The notes under the pieces: model-generated | Database searches by the model: none | Seen by the model: only the letters and a program-made list of their open reading frames with translations | Told to the model about the DNA's origin: nothing | In this document: in pieces, positions 40,469 to 49,379 of the stretch | Position numbering within the stretch: position 1 is the first letter of the stretch | Layout: each line of letters begins with the position of its first letter | Assembly (NCBI GenBank): GCA_027038835.1 | Contig: JALWGC010000019.1 | Coordinates: forward strand, 88,968-152,967 | From: Helicobacteraceae bacterium | GTDB lineage: Bacteria > Campylobacterota > Campylobacteria > Campylobacterales > Sulfurimonadaceae | Direction: 5' to 3' | Length of the DNA: 64,000 bases | Made by a program: the position numbers and the translations under genes

Positions 40469-41276
40469 AATGATGCCTTTTGCAAATGTTTTTGTATTTT
40501 TTGTTCGTCGCTTTTGCGAATATCGTCAAAGGCGTTCTTGTTTGTTTGGCGCGGCGTAAAAGCGCTTGTTTGTAACGCGGATCGAATGCTACGAGCATCT
40601 CGTACTCCTCGCCGCTGCATCCTACCTCTTTGGAGATTTTTCGCATAAAATCAAACCCTTTTTCGTTTATTGTAGCAAGTTTTTCCAAATCGCTAAAAAG
40701 CCCATCGCTTATATCCATCCCCACACGCAAATAACGCCTTGCTTTGGCAACGAACGCATTTCGCAATTCAATGGAGACAAATTTCGATTTTTTATGGATT
40801 CTACCGCCTCGCATCAGTTTTGTCAACTCTTTTTTACTTTTGCCGAGCTCGCCGGTATATGCAAGCAAATCCCCCTTTTTCAACCCTTTTCGAAAAAGCG
40901 GTTTTTTCGCTTTGGAAACGATGGTAACGCTGATGTCGAGTTTCTCTCCAGCAATCGTATCGCCCCCTATTATTTCGAGTGCGTACTTTTTCGCTGCCTC
41001 GTCAAACCCCTGCGCGATTTGTTTCATGTGATGCGCTGTTATCCCTTTTGGCATCGAAACCGCCAAAAGAGCGTACATCGGAGTCGCATTCATAGCCACC
41101 GCATCGGAGATGTTCACAACCATCGATTTGTAAGCGGCTTGTTTGTAGGTTATCCACTCTTTTTTGAAGTGCACATCCTCGAAAAAAGCGTCTTTTGAGT
41201 ACACTATTCCATCGATAAAAGCACCGTCATCCCCCGTATTTTCCGATGCTAACAATGAAATAAAATATTTTTCCAT
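40461..41276 (-). CDS. thiL: Thiamine-monophosphate kinase
   Basis: Last step to thiamine diphosphate. 271 residues. GDDGAFID near 16, VVNISDAVAMNATP near 54 and GGDTIAGE near 104 give the metal and ATP sites; VGMDISDGLFSDL near 190 is the second signature. Shorter than E. coli ThiL (325). ATG at 41276 chosen; a GTG two codons earlier is also in frame. Confidence 0.92.
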   Translation of the reverse strand: MEKYFISLLASENTGDDGAFIDGIVYSKDAFFEDVHFKKEWITYKQAAYKSMVVNISDAVAMNATPMYALLAVSMPKGITAHHMKQIAQGFDEAAKKYALEIIGGDTIAGEKLDISVTIVSKAKKPLFRKGLKKGDLLAYTGELGKSKKELTKLMRGGRIHKKSKFVSIELRNAFVAKARRYLRVGMDISDGLFSDLEKLATINEKGFDFMRKISKEVGCSGEEYEMLVAFDPRYKQALLRRAKQTRTPLTIFAKATNKKYKNICKRHHFG

Positions 41277-41355
41277 ATCCACGCACTACCCTTTAAGAAT
41301 AAATTAATACAATACTATATAAAATGCACCGCGATTATAACATAAGGGGCTTTCA

Positions 41356-42555
41356 ATGAAGAAACCAACCAAGCTATCCATAGCAAAAATTCTCAGTAAT
41401 TTATCAGGTATGTTGCTATTGAACACGTTTTTTGTAGTGATTGTCGCTGCTTTTATTTTGGAGCAGAACTATTCATACAAAAAAATAGAAAATCTGGATG
41501 AACAAAAACGGATAATCCAATCACTTATGAACATCCCGCGCGAAGATATAGAACTAGCGAAAATCCAGTTCAACGGCAAAAGCGACATGTTGCTAGTGAA
41601 GATAAACCAACTCAAGCAACTCTATACATACGATTTTGTAGGAAACTACATCATCTTCTCCAAAAAAGAATACTTGACAGATCTCGATGAACTTGTACGT
41701 CTGACAAAAGCGTTCAACAAAGCTGCGGAACAATACTACACCACCGACCACAGCTACGACGAAGAGAACAGAGAAAGACTCATGCAGGCTTTTGCCAAAC
41801 TCAACGGCAAAATAGATGAACTCTACATCAAAAACGTCCGCTACAACAAACAAAAAAGTTTCATCATCGCGCAGTTCGCGACGATTATGCTCGTTCTTTC
41901 CATCATCACGACACTTTGGTACAGAAGAAGAATCAAAACGATTCTCGACGATATCTTGTTCCTCTCGGCCATCCATGCGAACAAACCTGACCATGAGATC
42001 AAAACTATCGAAATGGACGCTATTAGAATGCGTATGAGAAGAAAAACGGGTGAAACGGGAGACAAAAGCCTTATCGACCCGGTAACGGAAATCCTCAACC
42101 ACAAAGGTTTACGTGCCATTTACGGACAGAAGAAAAACCTAAAAGGGTCGTATTTCACCTCCGTTACCGTCATAGAGATAGACAATTTCTCCAAATCCAA
42201 CCGCGGTATTCCGCAAGAATTGGTACAATCGGTCTTGAAAAAAGTCGCCTTCACACTTTCTCTTTTCGAACAAGCCGCGGACGTGATTGCAAGAACCGAC
42301 TACAACCAGTTCACGATCATACTCGTTCGTGAATCGAAAGAGCAATGTCTCAAAGATATCGAAACGATTCAACAAAACATCTCCGAAATCAAGTTCAAAC
42401 TCCCTAACGGCAAAACTTCCGAAGTGAGTATAAGCGGCGGTTTCGTACTCAAACCGAACAACAAAACTCTTGAAGAAACCATCAAACAAGCACTCCAAGC
42501 GCTCCATACCGCGAAACAAAAAGGGGGCGGTACCATAGCACAATCTTCCACATAG
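41356..42555 (+). CDS. Membrane sensor with degenerate GGDEF domain
   Basis: 399 residues. Two helices (about 19-35 and 169-187) enclose a periplasmic helical sensor (about 36-168). The C-terminus (about 240-399) has the GGDEF fold with a metal Asp (EIDNF, D276), but the active-site motif RxGGDEF is RTDYNQF at 313-319, so it should not make c-di-GMP. It may bind a nucleotide or a partner. AAGGGG precedes the ATG. Confidence 0.75.
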   Translation: MKKPTKLSIAKILSNLSGMLLLNTFFVVIVAAFILEQNYSYKKIENLDEQKRIIQSLMNIPREDIELAKIQFNGKSDMLLVKINQLKQLYTYDFVGNYIIFSKKEYLTDLDELVRLTKAFNKAAEQYYTTDHSYDEENRERLMQAFAKLNGKIDELYIKNVRYNKQKSFIIAQFATIMLVLSIITTLWYRRRIKTILDDILFLSAIHANKPDHEIKTIEMDAIRMRMRRKTGETGDKSLIDPVTEILNHKGLRAIYGQKKNLKGSYFTSVTVIEIDNFSKSNRGIPQELVQSVLKKVAFTLSLFEQAADVIARTDYNQFTIILVRESKEQCLKDIETIQQNISEIKFKLPNGKTSEVSISGGFVLKPNNKTLEETIKQALQALHTAKQKGGGTIAQSST

Positions 42556-42571
42556 GAAAACTCGACTAAAC

Positions 42572-42594
42572 CATCGGACTCACTTGGTCCGATG
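42572..42594 (+). terminator. Hairpin after the degenerate GGDEF gene
   Basis: CATCGGAC (42572-42579) pairs with GTCCGATG (42587-42594) across a 7-base loop, 16 bases past the stop. The stem is G/C rich; what follows is TATAAAAACG rather than a T-run. Confidence 0.5.
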
Positions 42595-42666
42595 TATAAA
42601 AACGTAACAAACCCCCACTTCCTCCAAATTATAAGCTTGTTTAACCTTTTTACAATAATTTCTTGA

Positions 42667-42672
42667 TATAAT
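42667..42672 (+). promoter_or_regulatory. -10 element of sdhABE
   Basis: TATAAT in cttgaTATAATtggg, 31 bases before the sdhA ATG, which has AAGGAAAG as ribosome site. Confidence 0.55.
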
Positions 42673-42702
42673 TGGGCAATATTTTTACTCGAAGGAAAGC
42701 GA

Positions 42703-44415
42703 ATGAGTATTCCCGTTTATACTTACGATGCGGTAGTTGTCGGAGCCGGTCTTGCCGGCTGTGCAGCCGCGAGAGAACTACAAAAAGCAGGCAAGAACGT
42801 AGCCGTGCTAACGAAACTCCATCCACTTAGAAGCCACTCAGGTGCTGCACAAGGCGGTATCAACGCCGCTTTGAGCGACGAAGACAGCGTAGAGCTGCAT
42901 GAGTTCGACACCGTCAAAGGTTCGGACTATTTGGCCGACCAAGATGCAGTCGAGTTCATGTGTAAAAACGCTCCTGAAACTATCCGTTGGGCTGAGAGAA
43001 TGGGAGCGGCTTTTAGCCGTACACCCGAAGGTAAAATCGCCCAGCGCCCTTTTGGTGGACAAAGTAGCCCAAGAGCATGTTTTGCCAAAGACAGAACAGG
43101 GCTTACCCTTTTGCAAACCATGTACGAGCAAGCGTACCGCGAAGGGGTGAAATTTTGGGACGAGTGGTATGTCGCCGACATTATCTACAAAGACGGTAAA
43201 GTCAGCGGTGTAGTCGCTTTCAACATCCGCGACATGCAAGTAGCCATCTTCAACGCGAAAAGCGTCATGTTCGCAACAGGCGGATACGCAAGATGCTACA
43301 AAATCAACTCCAACGCTCACGCCAACACGGGTGACGGTCTTTCTATCGTAGCGAGAAAAGGGATTCCGCTTGAAGATATGGAGTTCGTTCAGTTCCACCC
43401 ATCAGGTCTAAGCGGTAACGGTGTTCTTATCTCCGAAGCGGCTCGCGGCGAGGGTGGGCGTCTTTACAACAGCGAAGGGGAGCGTTTTATGGAAAAATAC
43501 GCTCCAAACGCTTTGGAACTTGCTTCACGCGACGTGGTCAGCCGTGCGATTTTAAACGAAATCCGCGAAGGTCGCGGTGTAGGTCCGAGAAAAGATGCGG
43601 TTTACCTCGACCTTACACACCTCGGTAAAGAAAAAATCATGGAACGCCTACCGGAACTTCGAGACTTGGCATTGACGTTCCTTGGAATAGATATGATAGA
43701 AGCGCCTATTCTCATCTCGGCGACCGCGCACTACTCCATGGGCGGTATTCCAGTTGACATCCCGGGACATGTACGTAAAAACAACGACGAGTTCATCGAA
43801 GGTTTCTACGCTGCCGGCGAGTGTTCATGTGTAAGCGTTCACGGTGCGAACCGATTGGGTGCGAACTCCGTTCTTGAAGCGATGCTTTTTGGTCGCTATG
43901 TCGGAAAAACGATGGTCGAAGAGATAGACGGTATAGAGCTTCGTCCGGCAACGGAAGAAGATGCCAAAGACGCACTCAAAGAGATAGAATTCGTTCTTAA
44001 AAACAACGGCACAGAAAGCGTACCGCAACTTCGAGACGAACTACAAACGACTATGACCGAAAACGCAGGTGCATTTAGAACGGGTGAATCGCTTCAAATC
44101 GCGTTGGAGAAAATCAACGAGCTTAGAGAGCGCTACAAAAATATCCGCATCGAAGACAAGAGTAAAATTTTCAATACCGAGCTTCAAGAAGCTATCGAAT
44201 TCGGGCATATGCTCGATTATTCCAAATTTATCGTCGAGTGTGCCATAGCGCGTAAAGAGAGCCGCGGTGCACACTACAGAGAGGATTGTCAAGAAAGAGA
44301 CGACGAAAACTTCCTCAAACACACGATGGCATATATGGACAAAGAGGGGAACATCACGCTTGACTACATGCCTGTTACTCTTGGAAAACATGAGCTCAAA
44401 GAAAGAAAATACTAA
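42703..44415 (+). CDS. sdhA: Succinate dehydrogenase/fumarate reductase flavoprotein, type E (SdhA)
   Basis: 570-residue FAD subunit. FAD motif [13 protein letters not shown] near 13-25; [14 protein letters not shown] near 46 carries the His for covalent FAD; HANTGDG near 206, the catalytic region FVQFHPSG near 228, and [14 protein letters not shown] near 377 follow. Sits with SdhB and the CCG-domain SdhE, so it belongs to the non-classical complex without a di-heme anchor. Direction (succinate oxidation or fumarate reduction) is not set by sequence. Confidence 0.95.
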   Translation: MSIPVYTYDAVVVGAGLAGCAAARELQKAGKNVAVLTKLHPLRSHSGAAQGGINAALSDEDSVELHEFDTVKGSDYLADQDAVEFMCKNAPETIRWAERMGAAFSRTPEGKIAQRPFGGQSSPRACFAKDRTGLTLLQTMYEQAYREGVKFWDEWYVADIIYKDGKVSGVVAFNIRDMQVAIFNAKSVMFATGGYARCYKINSNAHANTGDGLSIVARKGIPLEDMEFVQFHPSGLSGNGVLISEAARGEGGRLYNSEGERFMEKYAPNALELASRDVVSRAILNEIREGRGVGPRKDAVYLDLTHLGKEKIMERLPELRDLALTFLGIDMIEAPILISATAHYSMGGIPVDIPGHVRKNNDEFIEGFYAAGECSCVSVHGANRLGANSVLEAMLFGRYVGKTMVEEIDGIELRPATEEDAKDALKEIEFVLKNNGTESVPQLRDELQTTMTENAGAFRTGESLQIALEKINELRERYKNIRIEDKSKIFNTELQEAIEFGHMLDYSKFIVECAIARKESRGAHYREDCQERDDENFLKHTMAYMDKEGNITLDYMPVTLGKHELKERKY

Positions 44416-44426
44416 AAGGGAATACG

Positions 44427-45398
44427 ATGAGTACTATCGAAACTAAAAAAGTAAAATTTAAAGTATTTCGCTTCAACGCCGATGAGGATTATCTCCCTTA
44501 TTACGACGAATACGATATGGACGTAACTTCCGAAGATGTCGTCCTTGACGTGCTTAACCGCATCAAATGGGAACATGACGGAAGCTTCTCTTACAGACGA
44601 AGTTGCCGACACGGTATTTGCGGTGCATGCGCCATCAAGGTAAACGGCAGAAGCACACTCGCTTGTAAAGAGCGTATGTTCGACATGGTAGAGCTTTTCG
44701 GCGAAGAGCTCACGCTCGACCCACTTAGCCAAAAACGCGCTATCAAAGATATGATTATCGACAAGGGTGATTTTTGGGAGAAACACGCAGCGGTCACGCC
44801 ATACCTCGTTGCCGACATCGAAGAAGAACCTGAAAGTGAAAACATCGTCTCTCCTGAAGATGAGCACAAACTGCTCGATGCCGACTTGTGTATCCAGTGT
44901 GGGGCGTGCCACTACGCATGTCCGGTTGTGGAAATCAACGAAGAGTACTTCGGTCCTGCGGCTTTCGCGGCAGCGTACAGATTCAGCGCGGATGTTCGAG
45001 ACGAAGACAAAGAGCGTCTCAAAAACGTCAACAAAATGGGACAAGGTGTTTGGGACTGTGTCAAATGTTTCGAATGTGCCGAAGTGTGTCCAAAAGAGAT
45101 CAATCCTATCGAGAAAATCACCAAGCTCCACCAGATGGCGTTCCAAGAAGGGGTCGCCGAAAACAACGTCGCGGTTCGCCATGCGGTCGGCTTCAAAAAA
45201 TCGATTCAAAAACGGGGTGTACTTGACGAAGGCGGTCTTGTGCTTTATTCCGAAGGTTGCGGCATAGTCAAACATGTTCCAGTCGCACTGAAAATGTTCA
45301 AAAAAGGGAAAATCGCTCTTCCTTGGAACATTCCGACATCAGAAAATATGGATGAGATCAAAAAACTTGTCAAATCATCCTCAACCGCTAAGTTTTAG
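44427..45398 (+). CDS. sdhB: Succinate:quinone oxidoreductase iron-sulfur subunit (SdhB, type E)
   Basis: 323 residues. [2Fe-2S] ligands in CRHGICGAC near 57-65 plus a later Cys in TLACKE; C-terminal clusters in CIQCGACHYACP near 155 and CVKCFECAEVCP near 211. The chain has an extra 70-residue C-terminal tail, seen in SdhABE complexes. Eleven bases after sdhA, ten before sdhE. Confidence 0.95.
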   Translation: MSTIETKKVKFKVFRFNADEDYLPYYDEYDMDVTSEDVVLDVLNRIKWEHDGSFSYRRSCRHGICGACAIKVNGRSTLACKERMFDMVELFGEELTLDPLSQKRAIKDMIIDKGDFWEKHAAVTPYLVADIEEEPESENIVSPEDEHKLLDADLCIQCGACHYACPVVEINEEYFGPAAFAAAYRFSADVRDEDKERLKNVNKMGQGVWDCVKCFECAEVCPKEINPIEKITKLHQMAFQEGVAENNVAVRHAVGFKKSIQKRGVLDEGGLVLYSEGCGIVKHVPVALKMFKKGKIALPWNIPTSENMDEIKKLVKSSSTAKF

Positions 45399-45407
45399 GA
45401 GAATAAT

Positions 45408-46289
45408 ATGAGTAAATTGAAATACGCACTTTTTACGGGATGTACCGCTAAACAAAGTACACCTGAACAATATATGTCAACTATGGCGGTAGCTAAAAAA
45501 CTCGGCATAGAGCTTGTTGAGCTTGTAGAGGCTTCATGCTGCGGAGCTTCCCACCTACAAGATTACGACGAGTTCCTCTCGCTCGTTCTCAATGCCAGAA
45601 ACATCGCATACGCGGAAAAACACGGTTTGACAATGGTAACTATCTGTAACACTTGTCAGCTCAATACCGCTATGACCAAACACAAACTCGACAACGACCC
45701 CGAGCTCAAAGCCAAAGTCAACGAAAAACTTGCCGAAGTCGGTCTTGAGTACAAGGGAACATCGAAAATAACCCATTTCCTCTACGCTATCATCGACGAT
45801 ATCGGATTGGATAAAATCAAAGAGATGGTCGTAAAACCCCTTTCTCAGTTCAACATCGCGCCGTTTTACGGATGCCACAACATCCGCCCAAGCGAACTTG
45901 CCAACGAAGGGCACAAAACACCTGAGAGCCCATACCGCCCTACTTCACTCGATGATCTTATCATCGCTTGCGGCGGTGAAGCGGTCGATTACGAAGAGAA
46001 AAACAAATGTTGCGGTTTCCACGTAGAATTGCAAGCTCCTAAAACCGCTGCCGTACTTACCGGAAACGCCATAGCGGGTGCGATGGACAACAATGCCGAC
46101 ATGATGGTAACTCCTTGTCCGCTTTGCCATCTCAAACTCGACACACAAGCCGAACATGCCGGTGAAGCGATAGGTCGTGAACTCGAAATGCCTGTACTTC
46201 ATATGCAACAAATGGTAGGCCTCGCTCTTGGATGTGATCCAAAAGAGCTTGGCTTGCAACACCACGTCGTGGACGTCAATTTCGTTTAG
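45408..46289 (+). CDS. sdhE: Succinate:quinone oxidoreductase CCG-domain subunit (SdhE, HdrB-like)
   Basis: 293 residues resembling heterodisulfide reductase subunit B. Two Cys-rich CCG sets are seen: CCGASH near 44 with CNTCQ near 83, and CCGFH near 200 with CPLCH near 241. These hold an unusual iron-sulfur centre, and the subunit replaces the membrane anchor of classical SQR. Name as used for S. acidocaldarius/Campylobacter type E complexes, not the flavinylation factor also called SdhE. Confidence 0.93.
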   Translation: MSKLKYALFTGCTAKQSTPEQYMSTMAVAKKLGIELVELVEASCCGASHLQDYDEFLSLVLNARNIAYAEKHGLTMVTICNTCQLNTAMTKHKLDNDPELKAKVNEKLAEVGLEYKGTSKITHFLYAIIDDIGLDKIKEMVVKPLSQFNIAPFYGCHNIRPSELANEGHKTPESPYRPTSLDDLIIACGGEAVDYEEKNKCCGFHVELQAPKTAAVLTGNAIAGAMDNNADMMVTPCPLCHLKLDTQAEHAGEAIGRELEMPVLHMQQMVGLALGCDPKELGLQHHVVDVNFV

Positions 46290-46325
46290 TCCCCTCCCGC
46301 TTTAAGCAGGAACAAGAAATATCAC

Positions 46326-46352
46326 AAAACTTTCGCTTTTTGCGGAAGTTTT
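46326..46352 (+). terminator. Terminator after sdhABE
   Basis: An 11-bp stem AAAACTTTCGC / GCGGAAGTTTT (one G-U pair) with a 5-T loop, 36 bases after the sdhE stop. The descending arm ends in TTTT, followed by C. Confidence 0.65.
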
Positions 46353-46377
46353 CACACAATAACCAGAGGTTAAAGCC

Positions 46378-46884
46378 ATGAACTACAAGGTGCAACCAAA
46401 AAACGTCGAAGTCCCCTACCCCGATGGAAATCTCATCGTTTCCAAAACAGACCTCAAAGGTAAGCTCACTTACTGTAACGAACTCTTTATCGAAATGAGC
46501 CGCTATACCGAAGAAGAACTCCTTGGACAACCCCACAACATCATTCGCCATCCCGATATGCCGCGTATCATTTTTAAACTTCTTTGGGATACCATCCAAC
46601 AAGGCAACGAGATAAACGCGTATGTAAAAAACATGGCTAAAGACGGTGCGTACTACTGGGTTTTTGCAAACGTAACACCTTCGTACGACCATAACGATAC
46701 CATCATCGGCTACTTCTCGGTTCGTAGAAAACCAAAAAGAGAGTCGCTACAAATTATCGAACCTTTATATGCGGAGCTTTTACAGCTTGAGAGAACAGGC
46801 GGCATGGAAGCGTCGAAAAAACGTATTGACGACATACTTGAACAAAAGGAACTCTCTTATGAAGAATTTATCCTCTCTATCTAA
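46378..46884 (+). CDS. PAS-domain energy-taxis sensor (CetB/Aer-PAS-like)
   Basis: 168-residue soluble protein with one PAS domain (about 20-125). The Aer-type flavin-binding signature is clear: [19 protein letters not shown] and NIIRHPDMP near 54-62, then [14 protein letters not shown]. It probably binds FAD and senses redox state. The gene overlaps the next, a chemoreceptor lacking a periplasmic sensor, which parallels the CetB/CetA pair of Campylobacter jejuni. Confidence 0.85.
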   Translation: MNYKVQPKNVEVPYPDGNLIVSKTDLKGKLTYCNELFIEMSRYTEEELLGQPHNIIRHPDMPRIIFKLLWDTIQQGNEINAYVKNMAKDGAYYWVFANVTPSYDHNDTIIGYFSVRRKPKRESLQIIEPLYAELLQLERTGGMEASKKRIDDILEQKELSYEEFILSI

Positions 46885-48313
46885 AATCAGCGTATTTAGC
46901 ATCGTTATTATCGTTACGTTGTTGCTAAGTTTTATCGTCTCGTTCGTAATATACGGTTTTTCATGGGTGCTTATGGCTTTGAACCTTATCAATCTCGTAC
47001 TGATTTTCTCCATCTACACCTATGTCAAAAAGATGAAAAATTACATCGAAGAAGTCGTACACATTTTCGAAGAAGCCAGAGAGGGAAATTTCGAAATAAG
47101 AAAAACCCACATCGCCGAAACGGAAATTCTCGGCAAACTCGGGTGGGACATCAACAACTTTCTCGATCAACTCGAAGTGTTCATACGTGAAGTGAACACC
47201 TCCATAGACTACGCTTCGCAAAACAAATACTACCGCCGCATCGACACCAACGGTTTGAACAAAGGTTTCGAAAAAACCTCCAAAAAAATCAACGCCGCCA
47301 TCGATGCTATGGAAGCGGAATATCTCGCTCAAATCGAGAAGAACTTCGCCGCTGAACTCGGTAAAACCGGTAAACCGCTTGTGGCAAGTTTCCAAGCGAT
47401 TCAACAACAACTCGCCGAAGGGGTCGAAGAGCTCAAAGAGACGGCGAAAAAAGCGCAAATTACCGCGGAAGCATCGAACCAAAGCCTTGTCGAAAGTGAA
47501 GCGGTTATAGAAAAACTACTCAAACTTTCGCAATACATCGACCAAAACGTCGTAGCGGTAGAAAGCTTGATAGCTAGAACAGACGAAATCAACGCCGTAG
47601 TCGATCTTATCAAGGATATCGCCGACCAAACCAACCTTTTGGCACTCAACGCCGCCATCGAAGCCGCACGTGCAGGTGAACACGGCAGGGGCTTCGCCGT
47701 TGTCGCCGACGAGGTGAGAAAATTGGCCGAGAGAACCCAAAAAGCGACGGGGGAAATAAGCATCTCCATCCAAACGCTCAAGCAAGAAACCAATACTATC
47801 TCCGAATCTGCAGAGATTATGAACAGTGTTTCGAGCGAGTCGGTCGCGACGCTAGAGAGTTTCAAAGAAAAACTCCTTCAGTTCAACAAAGATACCGACA
47901 TGATGAAAGTGGATGCAGAAGAGCTCAAAAGCGCCTTGATGGTGGTTCTTATAAAAATAGACCATATCCTTTTCAAATCCAACGCTTTTAGCCGAGTTAT
48001 GAGCCACAGAGGAAGCGAAGGCGTTCCAAGAGATACCGAGTGTCGCCTTGGTAAATGGTACTATAGCGAAGCCAAAGAGACGTTTGGTTTTACAAAAGCG
48101 TACAAAGAGATAGAAAGACCTCACAGAATCGTCCATGAAGCATCGATTGCAGCGGAAGAACTTTTCAAAGAGAAATACGACCCGAAAAACGCACCTGTGG
48201 TTATAGAGAAATTCAAAGAGATGGAAAATGCGAGCCTCGAGCTCTCGCAACTCCTCGATGAGATGTTACGAGAATACTACAACTACAACAACAGCCGCAA
48301 GGCAGGCAAATAA
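46859..48313 (+). CDS. Methyl-accepting chemotaxis protein (CetA-like) with C-terminal CZB domain
   Basis: 484 residues. Two close helices near residues 12-53 form a hairpin with no periplasmic domain. A helical linker precedes the signalling tip near 240-290 ([38 protein letters not shown]). The C-terminus (about 365-455) is a chemoreceptor zinc-binding domain: [16 protein letters not shown] and PHRIVHE supply the His3Cys zinc set. The ATG at 46859 has AAAGGA upstream; longer frames lie in the PAS gene. Likely relays PAS-domain redox signals and zinc or oxidant signals to CheA. Confidence 0.88.
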   Translation: MKNLSSLSKISVFSIVIIVTLLLSFIVSFVIYGFSWVLMALNLINLVLIFSIYTYVKKMKNYIEEVVHIFEEAREGNFEIRKTHIAETEILGKLGWDINNFLDQLEVFIREVNTSIDYASQNKYYRRIDTNGLNKGFEKTSKKINAAIDAMEAEYLAQIEKNFAAELGKTGKPLVASFQAIQQQLAEGVEELKETAKKAQITAEASNQSLVESEAVIEKLLKLSQYIDQNVVAVESLIARTDEINAVVDLIKDIADQTNLLALNAAIEAARAGEHGRGFAVVADEVRKLAERTQKATGEISISIQTLKQETNTISESAEIMNSVSSESVATLESFKEKLLQFNKDTDMMKVDAEELKSALMVVLIKIDHILFKSNAFSRVMSHRGSEGVPRDTECRLGKWYYSEAKETFGFTKAYKEIERPHRIVHEASIAAEELFKEKYDPKNAPVVIEKFKEMENASLELSQLLDEMLREYYNYNNSRKAGK

Positions 48314-48315
48314 AA

Positions 48316-48341
48316 GACCGAAAGCTACTTCGCTTTGGGTC
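48316..48341. terminator. Bidirectional hairpin between chemoreceptor and mogA
   Basis: GACCGAAAGC (48316-48325) pairs with GCTTTGGGTC (48332-48341) around one mismatch. It overlaps the last codons of mogA, the final gene of the long minus-strand unit. Confidence 0.5.
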
Positions 48342-48858
48342 TGAAAACTTTGATCACTTCTTCGTTGGCTTCGATATAGCGTCCTCCTATAAGGTCTATA
48401 CAGTACGGTACGGCCGGAAAAACTGCATCCAAACACTCTCGAATCGACTTTGGTTTTCCCGGTAGATTGATTATAAGCGATTTTCCTCGAATCCCCGCCG
48501 TTTGCCGAGAAAGTATAGCCGTAGGAACATATTGCAAGCTCACCGCTCTCATCTGCTCACCGAATCCCGGCATCATCTTTTGGCATACGTTTTCGGTCGC
48601 TTCCGGTGTAACGTCTCTTGGCGCAGGTCCCGTTCCACCGGTCGTAACGACCAAATCACACCCTTTTTCGTCACAAAGCTCTATCATCGTTTTCTCTATG
48701 ACATCTTGTTCATCCGGAATACATCTGTATTCTATCTCGAAAGGGTTGAGCAGATACTCTTTCATCGTATCTTGTATCGCCATTCCTGAAATATCTTCGT
48801 ATATCCCTTTACTCGCTCTGTCGCTTGCGGTTATGACACCAATTTTGATTGTATCCAT
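48325..48858 (-). CDS. mogA: Molybdopterin adenylyltransferase MogA
   Basis: Adenylylates molybdopterin before molybdate insertion. 177 residues. IGVITASDRASKGIYEDISG near 5-24, TTGGTGPAPRDVTPEAT near 72 and INLPGKPKS near 133 are MogA hallmarks. The ATG at 48858 overlaps the bioV stop (TGATG) and has AGGAG upstream. Confidence 0.93.
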   Translation of the reverse strand: MDTIKIGVITASDRASKGIYEDISGMAIQDTMKEYLLNPFEIEYRCIPDEQDVIEKTMIELCDEKGCDLVVTTGGTGPAPRDVTPEATENVCQKMMPGFGEQMRAVSLQYVPTAILSRQTAGIRGKSLIINLPGKPKSIRECLDAVFPAVPYCIDLIGGRYIEANEEVIKVFRPKAK

Positions 48859-49379
48859 CAATTACTCCTTAAAAAATGATTCGCCTCTTTGATGAAAGTT
48901 ACATCGGCTACTTGGCTGAAAAACTCCAAAGCTCCCACAACATCTATCACACCGTCTTTCCCACCTAGATAAACCTCTATGCTCACTCCAAGCTTTTGAA
49001 GCTCCAAAAGTCGGCTCAAGCTCCATTCGTACTCCAAAAGGGTCTGCAAATCCTCCAAAGTATCGAATTTCGTCTCCACATCGGCGTTTTGGTACGGTGA
49101 AAAACAGCTTCCCAAAAAGTTATGCAAATAGCGGTTCGGGTCGGCTTTGAACGCTTTTGTCTGAAGCCGTTTGAAACTTTTGGGTTTGGTTTGAAAAAAA
49201 GCTGGCGAGAGTAATGTGAGTCTATCGACCCTTTTTTCCTCTTTTATCTCTTTTGCTACCGCTTCGAACGCTTTTATGGCTCCATAGCTAAATCCGTAAA
49301 CGAAAAAATCCCCCTCCTCGACAAAACCGTCAAAGAGTCGTTTTTCGTTTTGTAAACAAAATCCACTATAGAACTTCAT
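48858..49379 (-). CDS. bioV: Pimeloyl-ACP methyl ester esterase BioV
   Basis: 173-residue small alpha/beta hydrolase. The start [12 protein letters not shown], nucleophile elbow GFSYGAIKA (Ser near 31), a late Asp in GGKDGVID and His in EANHFLR match BioV of Helicobacter, which frees pimeloyl-ACP for biotin synthesis. It is about two thirds the length of BioH. Overlaps the FtsH-like gene by 14 bases. Confidence 0.85.
   Translation of the reverse strand: MKFYSGFCLQNEKRLFDGFVEEGDFFVYGFSYGAIKAFEAVAKEIKEEKRVDRLTLLSPAFFQTKPKSFKRLQTKAFKADPNRYLHNFLGSCFSPYQNADVETKFDTLEDLQTLLEYEWSLSRLLELQKLGVSIEVYLGGKDGVIDVVGALEFFSQVADVTFIKEANHFLRSN

Noticed and set aside
44412-45275. Minus-strand 287-residue ORF opposite sdhB
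   Set aside because: Antisense to the Cys-motif-bearing sdhB; Phe/Val-rich reverse-frame product with no recognisable domain.
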